NCBI GenBank assembly: GCA_947499075.1
Contig: CANMNA010000021.1
Location: 1 to 33,907, forward strand
DNA from: Myxococcales bacterium
GTDB taxonomy: Bacteria > Myxococcota_A > UBA9042
Direction: 5' to 3'
DNA length: 33,907 nucleotides
A model generated the notes under the pieces. It had not been told where the DNA came from, made no database searches, and worked only from the letters and a program-made list of their open reading frames with translations. Positions 16,275 through 26,400 of this stretch are shown in pieces. The translations under genes and the position numbers were made by a program. Positions within the stretch are counted from its first letter, which is position 1. Each line of letters begins with the position of its first letter.

Positions 16275-16919
16275 TTATTTCGCAGCAGGTTTGGGCTTGG
16301 GCTTGGGCTTGCCTGCGCCGCCCGATTTGGCGGCCCACAAGGCATCGATCGACAGCACCCCGGGCCCCACTGCGGCGATCACCAGCGCCATCGCGAGGTA
16401 GCAAAATGCCACTTCACTGGTGAAGTCCAGTTGCGTGTTCAAGGTCTTCCAGTGGGCCGTAATCATCGCCACTGCCATCACCACCACCAAAGGCAGCGCC
16501 GACAACCGCCCAAGCAGGCCCAGCAGCACCAGCGCGCCAAACAGCGCTTCCTGACCTGCCGCCAACATCAAGTTCATGCGCCCGCCGCCCGGCATCTTCC
16601 AATCGGCGTGATCGGCGATGGTCAGCCCATCGAACCACTTGATCGTCTGCTCGGCCTGATCGGCGCATTCCTTCTTGCGGTCGCCGCTGCACTTGGCTGG
16701 CACTGCCAGCTTGCAGGCAGCGTCAGCTTCGCAGGCCTTGACCGCCTCCGATTCGCAGTCAGGCAGCGGTGCCGTGGCACACTGGCCTTGCAGCTTGGCG
16801 ATCTTGCCCTTGCCGGCCACGACCATGCCGCCGCCCAGCGCGACGCGCAGCAGCAGCAGCGCCACTGACAGCGCAAAGGCCCGCTGCGGCACCAGATTGC
16901 CCCGTATCCAACCCATCAT
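16275..16919 (-). CDS. DoxX-like membrane protein with an inserted six-cysteine loop
   Basis: This 214-aa protein has about four hydrophobic segments in a DoxX-like arrangement: LSVALLLLRVALGGGMVVAGKGKIAK at the N-terminus, and GALVLLGLLGRLSALPLVVVMAVAMIT and YLAMALVIAAVGPGVLSI later. Between the first and second segments is a hydrophilic insert of about 65 residues with six cysteines (47, 55, 63, 69, 77, 85), probably on the periplasmic side. The tail is KPKPKPKPAAK. DoxX proteins are poorly understood quinone- or redox-linked membrane proteins; in Mycobacterium one joins a thiol/superoxide-detoxification complex. The gshB stop lies three bases before this start. A role in envelope thiol handling with its DsbA-like neighbour is an inference from the cysteines and the operon. 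Confidence 0.82.
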   Translation of the reverse strand: MMGWIRGNLVPQRAFALSVALLLLRVALGGGMVVAGKGKIAKLQGQCATAPLPDCESEAVKACEADAACKLAVPAKCSGDRKKECADQAEQTIKWFDGLTIADHADWKMPGGGRMNLMLAAGQEALFGALVLLGLLGRLSALPLVVVMAVAMITAHWKTLNTQLDFTSEVAFCYLAMALVIAAVGPGVLSIDALWAAKSGGAGKPKPKPKPAAK

Positions 16920-16922
16920 CGG

Positions 16923-17894
16923 CTATCTACCCGCGGGCCCCCGGCTCGCCGGCGCAGTCTGCCACGCATCGGCGGCAAGCAGTAATTCTTGGGCCAAATC
17001 GGGACCGCCAGCATCGCGGATCTCGTGGATACCTGTCGGGCTGGTCACGTTGATCTCGGTCAGCTTTTCGCCAATGAGGTCGATGCCGACGAACAGGTGG
17101 CCAGCCGCCGCCAGTGCCGGACCGATCGCCGCACACACCCGCTCTTCGTTGGCCGTCAGCGGCGACAGCTCGGTCGTTGCGCCAATGTGGATGTTGCCGC
17201 GCAAGTCGTCAGCCGGGGGAATCCGCAGTAAGCCAGCCCGCGCCACGCCCGCCACCAGAATGACCCGCTTGTCGCCCGCGACCACCGCCGGCAGGTACTG
17301 CTGGGCCAGCACAAATTGCTTGCCGTGCCTGGTGGTGATCTCCAACAGCGACCGCGTGTTCAAGTCGCCGGGGTGCAGCGCGACAATGCCATTGCCACCC
17401 GAGTAGCCCAGCGGCTTGATCACCACGCTGCCGCCGACTTCTGCCTGGAACCGCATGATCTGCTGCGGGTCGCGCGTCAACAGCGACGGTGGGGCCAAGT
17501 CGCCAAATTGCAGCAGCGAGGTCTTCTCGTTCCAGTTGCGCAGGCTGTCCGGGCGCGAAAACACCTTGGTCTGCGGCGGCGCCAGGTCCAACACGTAGGT
17601 CGCGGCGATGTACTCCATGTCAAACGGCGGATCTTTGCGCATCCACACCATGTCAAAGTCAGCCAGCGGCCGCACCCGCGGCGCGCCGTCGGCAAAATGG
17701 TTGCCTTGGCGCTGGACCAGCGTCGTCGACCGACAGCGCGCAAAGGCCGCCGGACCTTGGGCGAACAACCCGTCGGTGTCACACGTCTGCACGCTGTCGC
17801 CACGGCACTGGGCCGCCCACATCAGCGCAAACGACGAATCCTTGGTGATGTCGATGGGCCCCAACGGGTCGACGACGAACAAGTGGCGGGTCAT
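16923..17894 (-). CDS. gshB: Glutathione synthetase
   Basis: It ligates glycine to gamma-glutamylcysteine with ATP to form glutathione, in the cytoplasm. The 323-aa product compares well with the E. coli enzyme (about 315). Family hallmarks appear in order: VVDPLGPIDITKDSSFALM near the N-terminus, RPDSLRNWNEK, ATP-grasp VVIKPLGYSGGNGI, QQYLPAVVAGDKRVI, then RIPPADDLRGNIHIG and FVGIDLIGEKLTEINVTSP. The ATG at 17894 matches the conserved N-terminus; an upstream ATG at 17942 would add unrelated residues. gshA is not in the window. It is the first gene of the gshB-doxX-dsbA-like operon, divergent from the CotH operon across 157 bp. Confidence 0.95.
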   Translation of the reverse strand: MTRHLFVVDPLGPIDITKDSSFALMWAAQCRGDSVQTCDTDGLFAQGPAAFARCRSTTLVQRQGNHFADGAPRVRPLADFDMVWMRKDPPFDMEYIAATYVLDLAPPQTKVFSRPDSLRNWNEKTSLLQFGDLAPPSLLTRDPQQIMRFQAEVGGSVVIKPLGYSGGNGIVALHPGDLNTRSLLEITTRHGKQFVLAQQYLPAVVAGDKRVILVAGVARAGLLRIPPADDLRGNIHIGATTELSPLTANEERVCAAIGPALAAAGHLFVGIDLIGEKLTEINVTSPTGIHEIRDAGGPDLAQELLLAADAWQTAPASRGPAGR

Positions 17895-18051
17895 GGTAGC
17901 CTCAAGGTGCAGTGGGCCAACGGTAGGACGCCGGGCCACCACCGCAAGCTGTCACGGCGCCGATGGCAGTAGGTTTGACGGATTCCACCGCGGCGCTAAG
18001 GTGCACGGCCGCGGCGCCTGCTGGCAAGCCGCAACAGAGGAGGTCCAAGCG

Positions 18052-19734
18052 ATGGGGTGGCGGCGCGCGACTGCGATGGCTGTAGTGCTAGTCGGATGGC
18101 TGGGTTGCGACCCCGCGCCGGCGCCGGAGCCGCTGGAGTTGCCCGACACGGTGATCGCCAAGGACACCCTGCCAGCCGTCAAAGACACGGATGGTGCGGA
18201 GGTGGACAAGGACGCCGTGTGGCCCCTCGACGCCAACCCACCGCAGCCCGTGCCGCCGCCGTTTGCCGCCTCGTGCACCACGGCTTGGACTTTTGCGCTG
18301 CCGCAGCTGCCCGAGCCGACGGGCGACATCGGCATGGAGACCGGCAGCGCCATGTCGGCGGTGGGTCAAGAAGAGCAGCTGTTCATCTACGTAATTTTGC
18401 CAGGAAAATCGACCCTGGATACCGCGGCGACAGGGCCGCTGCAACTCAGCGTCGATGCTGGAACCGAAGTGCTGAGCGTGACCAACGCCGTCAAGGGGAT
18501 CGGATCGGCACTGCTGCGCTTCCAGACCGAAGGCCCGCATCCGATCACCGTGACTTTTGGCGATGGCCGCACCGGTACGGCGACGGTCTATGCCTACACC
18601 ACCCAATTGCCGGTGTGGCACATCACGCTGGCAGACGGTATGTGGCAGGCCATGAAAGCCAATCCGTACCTAAAAAAGGAATACCCGTGCACGCTGCGGA
18701 TCGGCGACACCCAGTACCTGGAGGCGACCATCCGCTTGCGTGGCGGCAGCAGCGTCGATCTGCCCAAAAAGTCATTTCATATCAAGCTTAAGAATGGTTC
18801 GGCGCTGCCCAATGGCCACGATAACCTGATCCTGCGCGGCGAGTACATCGACAAGACGTTGATGCGGACGTGGCTGGGCTACGACGCCTTTCGGCAGGCG
18901 ACGTGGCTGCCAGCGCCGGCCACAGCGTTTGTGCACCTGCGGATCAACCAGAGTTTTTACGGAGTGTTGCAGTCGGTGGAGCACATTGACGGCAACTTCT
19001 TGAAGCTGCGCAACCGTGACCCCAATGGGGCACTGTACGAGGGCGACCCGCCGCACGACATTTCGGCGCTCGGGGCCAACTTCACACCGCTGGCCAAGAC
19101 CGACCAGTACAAGGTTCTGTACCAGAAGCATGAAGGGCCCAAGAGTTATGCCGACTTGATTGCCTTTGTCGAAGACGTGCTGCAGCGTCAGGATGGCGTG
19201 CTGTTTGCGACGCTCGAGCAGCACCTCAAGGTCCGCGACTGGATCGAGTACGCCGCGCTGATGGCGGTGCTGCAAAACCGCGAGCACATCCGCAAGAATT
19301 GGTACATGTACCGCAACTTCAGCGCGGCCGACGATCGGTTTGAGCTGTTGGCCTGGGATCTGGACGTGACGTGGGGCCACTTGTGGAGCGAGCAACTCGA
19401 TATTTTAGACGAGGCCATCATCACCGACCTGCCCGCTGATGTTGGCCGGTTTGCGCTGGACAACAAGTTCTACAACCAGCTGTACCGTGTGCTCGACAAC
19501 CCGGCGTGGCGCAAGCTGTGGGCCCAGCGGGTGCTGGCGCTGGCCGACGTGGTGCTCGACGATGCGTTCTTGCAGCCGCGGCTGAGCTACCTGCAGTGCC
19601 TGCTAACGCCCGATCTGCTGGCCGACCAACGCAAGCGCAGCACCAACGCCGAGTTTGTGCAGCGGGTCGGTGAGATCTCCACTTTTGCCAAGGCCCGTCG
19701 CCAGTTTCTGCACCAGTCGCTGGAGACGCCGTGA
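18052..19734 (+). CDS. Exported CotH kinase-family protein
   Basis: The 560-aa product has a short signal (GWRRATAMAVVLVGWLG after Met, then Cys), probably a lipoprotein signal although Trp at -3 is unusual. Next come an acidic/Pro-rich spacer and a beta-rich region (about 80-200). From about residue 210 onward is a CotH domain: IRLRGGSSVDLPKKSFHI corresponds to the family's RGNSS..PKKSY signature, followed by DNLILRGEYIDKTLMR and WDLDVTWG near residue 435. CotH of Bacillus spores is an atypical protein kinase; related domains occur in many secreted bacterial proteins of unknown substrate. The ATG at 18052 has AGAGGAGG upstream. The frame stays open back to 17608, but that part overlaps the gshB promoter and start. 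The stop overlaps the next start (GTGA), so the products are probably coordinated. Confidence 0.88.
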   Translation: MGWRRATAMAVVLVGWLGCDPAPAPEPLELPDTVIAKDTLPAVKDTDGAEVDKDAVWPLDANPPQPVPPPFAASCTTAWTFALPQLPEPTGDIGMETGSAMSAVGQEEQLFIYVILPGKSTLDTAATGPLQLSVDAGTEVLSVTNAVKGIGSALLRFQTEGPHPITVTFGDGRTGTATVYAYTTQLPVWHITLADGMWQAMKANPYLKKEYPCTLRIGDTQYLEATIRLRGGSSVDLPKKSFHIKLKNGSALPNGHDNLILRGEYIDKTLMRTWLGYDAFRQATWLPAPATAFVHLRINQSFYGVLQSVEHIDGNFLKLRNRDPNGALYEGDPPHDISALGANFTPLAKTDQYKVLYQKHEGPKSYADLIAFVEDVLQRQDGVLFATLEQHLKVRDWIEYAALMAVLQNREHIRKNWYMYRNFSAADDRFELLAWDLDVTWGHLWSEQLDILDEAIITDLPADVGRFALDNKFYNQLYRVLDNPAWRKLWAQRVLALADVVLDDAFLQPRLSYLQCLLTPDLLADQRKRSTNAEFVQRVGEISTFAKARRQFLHQSLETP

Positions 19735-22700
19735 GGCTGCCACGCGGGGTGGTTGCGCTGCTGCTGCTGTTTGCGGCTGGGCAGGCGCAAGCTGCCCCCA
19801 AGTGTGCGCTGCCGCCTGCGGCGCTGGTGAGCAGCGAGTCCCGTCAGATTGGCGCACTCGCGGCGCCGCTGTGCGCCGGCAAGCGCAAGGGCCCTGCCCA
19901 GACCCTGCACGATGGGTTGCAGTTGGTCCGTCTCGCGCCATACGCTCCGCCCGAAGCGGCCGCGCTTTTTGCTGAAGTGGCTGCCGCGCTGGCGCCGGCC
20001 GACCACTTGGCGGCCGGGGCCCTGCAAGCCGCGGCCGCTTGGGTGCGCGATCAGCACGTGCCGCTGGACGAGCCACCGCCCGCTGGGCCGGCGCGATGGG
20101 CGTGGCTTGGACCGTTTGCGGCCGAGCATGGCACAGCCTTTGAGCGGGCGGGCGACGTCGAGAGCGAAGCCCAAAGGCTGCCGCTCGCCGTCGGTCAGGC
20201 CCAGTGGCGCGGCCGCGATGTCGCGGTGGCGTGGCAGCCGCTGCCGACGGGCATGGACCGGCCGCAGGTGCGGATGGCGCTGCACGAATTGGTCGATCGG
20301 CCCGATGACGCGATCGTGTACGCGCAGGCGTGGGTTCGGGTCGCCCAGCCGGTGCAGGCGCAGCTGCGCCTAGGTTGTGAAGGTGGCCTCAAGGCCTGGC
20401 TGGGCGGCACGCTGGTGGCCGACTTGGGTGAAGTGCCGGCCAGCGACGGGCTGCCGGGCGATCTGCCGCCGGTGCCGCCGCAACCCATTGTCTCTGTTCA
20501 GCTTGGCCCGCAGTGGCAGCGGCTGCTGATCAAGCTCGCCCCGGCCGGCGCCACCCTGGACTTTGCGCTGGCGCTGACCGATGGCCACGGTGTGGCACTG
20601 CCGGTCGAGCTGACGCCGACCTTGCCTGCAGGCGGTGTGGCGGTCCGCGGCGCGCCGCCGCTGGCCATCGCGGCCGATCCGGCGCGGCCGCTTGGCATCT
20701 CTTGGGACCCCGACAAGCCGCCGTCAGCCGATGTCGCCGCGGCGCTGCTGCAAGCAAGCTGGCTCGGGTGGCGGCTGCCTGCGGCGGTGGCTGAGGTCGT
20801 GATCGGATGGCCCGAGCAAGACCTGCCGGCCTCGCCCGCGCTGGCGATCGCGCACGCCAACCTGCCAGGTGAAGCCGGCGATCGGATGCAGCGGCTGACG
20901 GCCTGGCAAGCCCGCCTGCCGCACGATCTGGGTCTGGCGCTGGCACTGGCCCAGGCGCTTGGGGCGGTCGGCCGCCCAGGAGAGGCGTTTGGGCAGTGCC
21001 AGCAGTGGCAACACCAGCACCAGCCGGCGACCGCGGCCTCGGTGGCGGCGTGCCTCCAGGCGGTGCGGGTCCAGCGGGCGATCGGCGCCGACCGTTTGGC
21101 CAATCAAACGCTGGCGGCGTGTCTGCGCAGGTCTGGGCAGCGCTTGCTGACCAGCGAGGTGCAGCGCTGGAACGCCGCGCACCGCCAGCCCATCGCCGTT
21201 GGCAGTGCCGACCACAAGTATGCCAGCGCCGACGCCTTCAACGCCGCGCTCGCCCACCACCTGCCCTGTCTGGCGGCGCAGCACGAGGTGGCGCTGGTGC
21301 GACGCTTTCCGGGCCGGACCCGCTTGAGCGAAGCCCTGATCCGCGCTGTGCTGCAAGCCACCAGTGGCGAGGCATTGCCCGCGGACAGAAGGTGCGCGAC
21401 ATCAGACTTTACGCCGCTGGACCGGTTGGGTGCGATTGCGCCCCAGCAGCGTCGCAGCCAGTGGCATGAATTGATGGCCCGGGCCACTGCCGATCGCGGT
21501 GCAGCCATTACCCACCTGCAAATGGCGGCCCAGTTGGCACCGCAACGCGCCGATCTGCGGACCCGGCTGCGCCTGCTGACGGCCGGCCGCGATTTTTATG
21601 CCGACTATCGCCGCGATCTGGTGGCTTTGGCTCAAAAAGAGCGCACGGTGCCGCGCAAGAAGCCGATGGAAGTGCGCTTGCGCCAAACGGTGGTCCGCAG
21701 CTTGGGCAATGGGCAGCAGGCGCGCTACGAGGCCGAGGTCTATTACATCGGCCGGGATGGGCCGGGCAGCCACAGCCTAGAGATCGACTATCCGCCCAGC
21801 CTGTCCGAAGCCGAGATCCTGCAAGCCGTTGTGATCAAGGCTGATGGCAAGCTCGACCGGCAAGTCGACCAACATGTCGAGCGCTTCAGCGAGGACTCTA
21901 GCGGCATGTACTTTGACCTGGAGCGGCTGACCCTGACCTTTCGCAACCTCAAGCCCGGCGACAGCATTGCGGTCGAGCATGAAGTGCGCGACTTGGGTCC
22001 GGCGCCGTTTGGCCTGGTATTTGGCGAGCTGCTGCCGCTGGGCGATGTGCTGCCGGTGCGCGAAGTCGACATCGCGATCTTGCTGCCTGAACAGCTGCCC
22101 CTCAGTTTTGTGGTCCACGATCCGCTGCAGCCCGCGGCGCCGCAGCAGATGCCGGTCAAGCGCACCCTGGACTTGCCTGAAGGCGGCAAGCTGCGGCAGT
22201 GGCGCTGGCGGCTGGGTCCGTATCCGGCGGCACAGAGCGAAGAGAGCAGCCCCAACCCGATTGAGCGGGTGGCCGTGCTGCACGCGTCGAGCTTTGGCAA
22301 CTGGGACGAAGCCGCCCAGTGGTACAACCAGCTGCTCCAGGAGGCCTTGCCCGAGCCAGGCAAAGACACGGTGCTGCGCGAGTTGGCCCAGCGGCTGGCG
22401 CAGGGCAAAGACACCCTGCAGGCCAAGGTGCGCGCGGTGTACGACTACGCGCGGGCCCAGGTGCGCTACGTGGGGCTAGAGTTTGGCATCCACAGTTTGC
22501 AGCCGCACAGCGCCCGCGAGGTGGCCCAGCGCCAATTTGGCGACTGCAAAGACAAGGCCGCGCTGATCGTGGCCCTGCTGGCCGAGCTGGACATCTCAGC
22601 TCAAGTCGCGCTGGTGCGGACCTCAGACCTCGGCCACCTGCGCGATGGTGTGGCTTCTTTGGGCCTTTTCAATCACGCGATCGCCTATGTGCCCGGGCTG

Positions 22701-23480
22701 GACTGGTGGCTGGATGCGACCGCGGTGCCCAATGGGCCCTTGGAGTTGCCCGCCGGCGACGCCGGCGGCATGGCGCTGCGGATTGGCCCAGACGCCGACA
22801 TCGAGGCCCTGCCGCGCAGCGATCCGGCAGCTGAGCGCAATGAGGTGCAGATCAACGTGGTCGTCCACGCCGACGGTGCGGCTGACCTGCTCTGGCTGGG
22901 CTCCTTCGCCGGCTTGTCGGCTGCCGAGGTCCGCGGTCATCTCCAGGGCGCGACGTCGCAGAAAGAGCGCGTTGAGCAGGATCTGGCGCCGCGCTGGCCG
23001 GGCATTGCGGTGCAGTCGGTGCAGGTGACGGGCGTGGAGCCCCTGCTGGACACGGTGACGGTGCGGATTGCCGCGAAGCTGGCGAACCTGGGCAAGCGCA
23101 CGGGTGCCACCCTGACCCTTGCGCCGCTGCGGCCGGCCAAGAGCCTGGTCGAGGTTTGGACGCCCGACACCGACCGCCAGACCCCGCGGGTGCTGCCGCG
23201 CCCCCTGCACTACGCCGAGACCCTGCGCTTTACGCTGCCGCCCGGGGCCCAACCCGGACCCTTGCCCGGCCAGCAGCATATTGCCGGGCCGATCTCAGAC
23301 TTTGAGGTCCAGGCCGTGACCGACGACACCGCCGTCCAATGGCGGGTGCAGTGGCGGGTCAAGGTGCCTGTCGTTGCCACCGCGCACTACGCGCTGCTCA
23401 AGGGCTGGTTTGCCCAGCTCGATGCCGCGCTCAAGGCCGAGTGGACGATCGAGTTGCCCACCGCCGAGGCCCCCAAGTGA
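19731..23480 (+). CDS. Secreted DUF3857/transglutaminase-like protein with an intact triad
   Basis: The 1249-aa protein has a signal peptide (hydrophobic VVALLLLFAAGQAQA, cleavage near AQA-AP). Residues 1-640 are Ala/Leu-rich helical repeats mixed with a beta-sandwich part containing LKAWLGGTLVADLGEV. A DUF3857 domain lies at about 650-830, containing EVYYIGRDGPGSHSLEIDYP. A transglutaminase-like core at about 880-1000 has Cys939 in GDCKDKA, His982 in FNHAIAYV and Asp995 in WWLDAT, a complete papain-like triad. The C-terminal part contains RVLPRPLHYAETLRFTLP, like DUF3858. Such proteins are common in Bacteroidota and myxobacteria, but their substrates are unknown. The GTG at 19731 overlaps the CotH stop, and the stop overlaps the next gene the same way. 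Confidence 0.9.
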   Translation: MRLPRGVVALLLLFAAGQAQAAPKCALPPAALVSSESRQIGALAAPLCAGKRKGPAQTLHDGLQLVRLAPYAPPEAAALFAEVAAALAPADHLAAGALQAAAAWVRDQHVPLDEPPPAGPARWAWLGPFAAEHGTAFERAGDVESEAQRLPLAVGQAQWRGRDVAVAWQPLPTGMDRPQVRMALHELVDRPDDAIVYAQAWVRVAQPVQAQLRLGCEGGLKAWLGGTLVADLGEVPASDGLPGDLPPVPPQPIVSVQLGPQWQRLLIKLAPAGATLDFALALTDGHGVALPVELTPTLPAGGVAVRGAPPLAIAADPARPLGISWDPDKPPSADVAAALLQASWLGWRLPAAVAEVVIGWPEQDLPASPALAIAHANLPGEAGDRMQRLTAWQARLPHDLGLALALAQALGAVGRPGEAFGQCQQWQHQHQPATAASVAACLQAVRVQRAIGADRLANQTLAACLRRSGQRLLTSEVQRWNAAHRQPIAVGSADHKYASADAFNAALAHHLPCLAAQHEVALVRRFPGRTRLSEALIRAVLQATSGEALPADRRCATSDFTPLDRLGAIAPQQRRSQWHELMARATADRGAAITHLQMAAQLAPQRADLRTRLRLLTAGRDFYADYRRDLVALAQKERTVPRKKPMEVRLRQTVVRSLGNGQQARYEAEVYYIGRDGPGSHSLEIDYPPSLSEAEILQAVVIKADGKLDRQVDQHVERFSEDSSGMYFDLERLTLTFRNLKPGDSIAVEHEVRDLGPAPFGLVFGELLPLGDVLPVREVDIAILLPEQLPLSFVVHDPLQPAAPQQMPVKRTLDLPEGGKLRQWRWRLGPYPAAQSEESSPNPIERVAVLHASSFGNWDEAAQWYNQLLQEALPEPGKDTVLRELAQRLAQGKDTLQAKVRAVYDYARAQVRYVGLEFGIHSLQPHSAREVAQRQFGDCKDKAALIVALLAELDISAQVALVRTSDLGHLRDGVASLGLFNHAIAYVPGLDWWLDATAVPNGPLELPAGDAGGMALRIGPDADIEALPRSDPAAERNEVQINVVVHADGAADLLWLGSFAGLSAAEVRGHLQGATSQKERVEQDLAPRWPGIAVQSVQVTGVEPLLDTVTVRIAAKLANLGKRTGATLTLAPLRPAKSLVEVWTPDTDRQTPRVLPRPLHYAETLRFTLPPGAQPGPLPGQQHIAGPISDFEVQAVTDDTAVQWRVQWRVKVPVVATAHYALLKGWFAQLDAALKAEWTIELPTAEAPK

Positions 23481-26400
23481 GCCAGCTGCGGCCGGCCCTT
23501 CTGTGGGCGCTGATCGTGATCGTCGGCTGTAGCGCGGCACCGCTGGCGTGGCAGCCTCACGTCAATCTGGCCCTGCTCGAGCAAGCGATCGACCGGCAAT
23601 TGGCCGATCCGGTCTCGGCCGCCGCCGGTCGCCGCCAGCTGGCCTGGATGTGCTTGTTGCACGACCGCAACTGCGCCAAAGCCATGCAAGAACTGGCGAT
23701 CGGTCAGGCGCAGGGACCACCGTTAGAGCGGGCTCTGCTCGCTGCGCTCTTGCTCGATGGAGTTGCCGACTTGCGGACGGCCGACCGGGCGTGGCAGGCC
23801 GTCGCCACCGCAGCCGACGATGGCGATCCGCTGCAAGCCGCAGCGGCGACGCTGAGCGTCGAGCGGCGGGCCGAGCTTGGCGGCGCTGGGCGGATGGCGG
23901 GTGGCCCATCCGCCGACTCGTCGCGGTTGGGGTATGCCGGCCATGCCCTGCGCCGCGCCCTGGCCACTGATCCGCAGGACGCGCTGCCGATGATGGGCGA
24001 ATTGCGCGTCGTCCAAGCCGTCCATCCGGTGTCGCGGCGCCTGCATGCCGGCCTGGCCATCGCCGCGCAGGCCGTGGCCGATGCCGTGGAAAAGGGTCAG
24101 GCTCTGCCCGGCGATGTCACCGAGTTGGGCTCAGATGCGCCACAAGCCGCGGCTGTCGCAGTGTATTCGGCCGTAGCGCCGGAGCCTGGCATCTACTGGC
24201 TGCGCGCGCGCTGGCGTGGCGGTGGGCCGATCCTGCTGGGCGTGCAAGTGCCCAGAGCGGCCCGGCTCTGGCTCGACGGTGCGCCGTGGCCCGCTGCAGG
24301 GCCCGTGCTGGGCCTTGCCGCTGCGGCGACGGAATTGACCCCAAGCGAGCACCGCCTGGACATCCTGACCGGTCTCGCCAGCGATGGCGAGCGCGTGCGG
24401 ATCTGGACGCAGGCCGCACCGGCCCCGTCTCCCCGCCAGGACTTGGCTGGCGAGCCGGCCGCCGCACCCGTGCTGCACGCCCTGCTCGCTGCGGTGGCGG
24501 ACCCAGTGGGCGCGGGCCGAACGGCGCTGCTGCGGCAGTTTCCGCACGCACTGGCCCCCGATCTTGTCGACCTGGTGACCGCGAGCGGTTTGGAGCAACT
24601 CGGTGCCGCGCTCGATCGGGTGCTGGCATCGCTGCCGGACCACACGCCTGCGCTGTTGCACGACGTCGACCGCAACCTTGCGGCGGGCAACGCCCAGCTC
24701 GCGCTGCAGCGGCTGGGTCCGCTGCCGTCGCCGCCGCACCCGGTGCTGGCGGGGTCAGAGACGGTCGTGGTTCGGCAACCGGAGCGGTCGGCGCTGACTT
24801 TGGCGCGAGCCCGCGCCCTGTTGGCCTCAGGGGTCACCGATTGGGCTGTTACAGCTGCGGTGGCTGTTATCGCCCAGGCTCCGGATTGCCCCAGTCGGCT
24901 CAGTGCCTTGGGCGTCACTGTGGAAGCGGGGGCGCCGCGCCGCGGCCTGCTGGCATTGGGTCTGGCGGACCTCACGCTTGAAAATCCCGCGCCATCACTG
25001 GCGACTGCGCATGATGTGGCGCGCTGGGCCCAGTGCCGCGGCGAGTGGCGCCTGCCCAACGGCCTGGACTGGTTGCACGGCCTGCAGGCTGCGCGGCCCG
25101 GGTGGTCCACGACCCAGGCTGTCCGCGATCGCGCAGCGCGCTTGCGGCCCGCGGCGCTGCGCGAGCTCGCCAAGAGTGAAGACTTGCCGCAAGGCGAGGT
25201 GCTACCCGCTTGGGCCCGCGACCTGTGGACGGACACTTGGCGTCAGGTGCAGGACTGCTGGGCCACGGGCGATCAGGCCGGCGCCCAGCGCCTGCTCGAC
25301 CAAGCCTTGATGGGTCCTGGATTTTCGCTTCCGGCGCGCCAAAAAGCCCTGGCGGCCGGTGCTGCGCCGCCGTGGCTGCCGTTTGTGCGCGACGGCTTGC
25401 AGGTGGCCCGGCAGCCAGACGATCCCGAGCTGGTCCAGGGCGCCCGCACCGTGTGGTTGCTCGACCAGGAGGTGCTGGTGCTGTTGCCGGGCGGCGGCGC
25501 GCTGCGCCGGGTCCACCAATTGCTGCGGGTGTTGGCCGACGAAGCAGCTGAAAACGTGGGAGAAGTGCGCGTGGCCGACGGGGCTGAGCTGTTGTTCGCC
25601 CGGACCATTTTGGCCGACGGGACCGCAGTCAGCCCGGCTGACACCGCCGACAAGCAGACAGTGTCGCTGCGGGCGGTCGAAGCCGGCACTACAGTCGAAT
25701 ATGCCCAACTGGTGTGGGTCGAACCCGAAGACGTCGCGACTGGGGCCACGCGGATGGATCCCTTTGTGCTGCAAGCCAGCGACGGTCCGGTGCGGCTCTC
25801 GGAGTTTGTGGTGCTGGTGCCCGATGGTGTCCAAGCGACGATCGAGCCCTCGCCGCACGCCGGTCGGCCCGAAGTGCGGCGGATGGGGGCCTTTACCGTG
25901 CACATCTTCCGCGGCGAGCAGCGCCCGCGCAGCCCTGACGAGCCGCGGCCGGTCCGACCTGACCGCGTGCTGCCCAGCGTCAAAGTCGCGGCGCAGGCCA
26001 GCCTTGCCGCCGCCGTGGAGCCGTGGGACGAGCAATTGTTGGCGCTGTCACACAGCGACCACCCCCAACTGCGGGCATGGCTGCGCGATGTGCTGGGCCA
26101 GGACAGTGCCGCTGACGGCGGTCGGACGCGGTGGCGCTGGCTGGCGGCGCGGCTGGGCAGCGGTGTCGAAAACAGCCACGACAGCGCGCTGCCCGGTGCG
26201 CCCGGCGCAGCGATCGCCCAACAGAAGGGCGACCGGGCCGCAGTGTTTTATGCGCTGGCCCGCCTGGCGGGCGCCGATGCGTGTCTGGTTCGGGTCAACC
26301 CGTTGGCGCGCGACGGGGCCACTGAGCCGACCGACCCCATCGACTATCCGCTCCAGCTGGTTGCGGTGGCGCTGCCCGATGGTGCATCGCTGTGGTACGA

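Noticed and set aside
17608..18051. N-terminal extension of the CotH-family protein
   Set aside because: It overlaps the start of gshB on the other strand, lacks coding character, and the ATG at 18052 has both a strong Shine-Dalgarno and a signal sequence.
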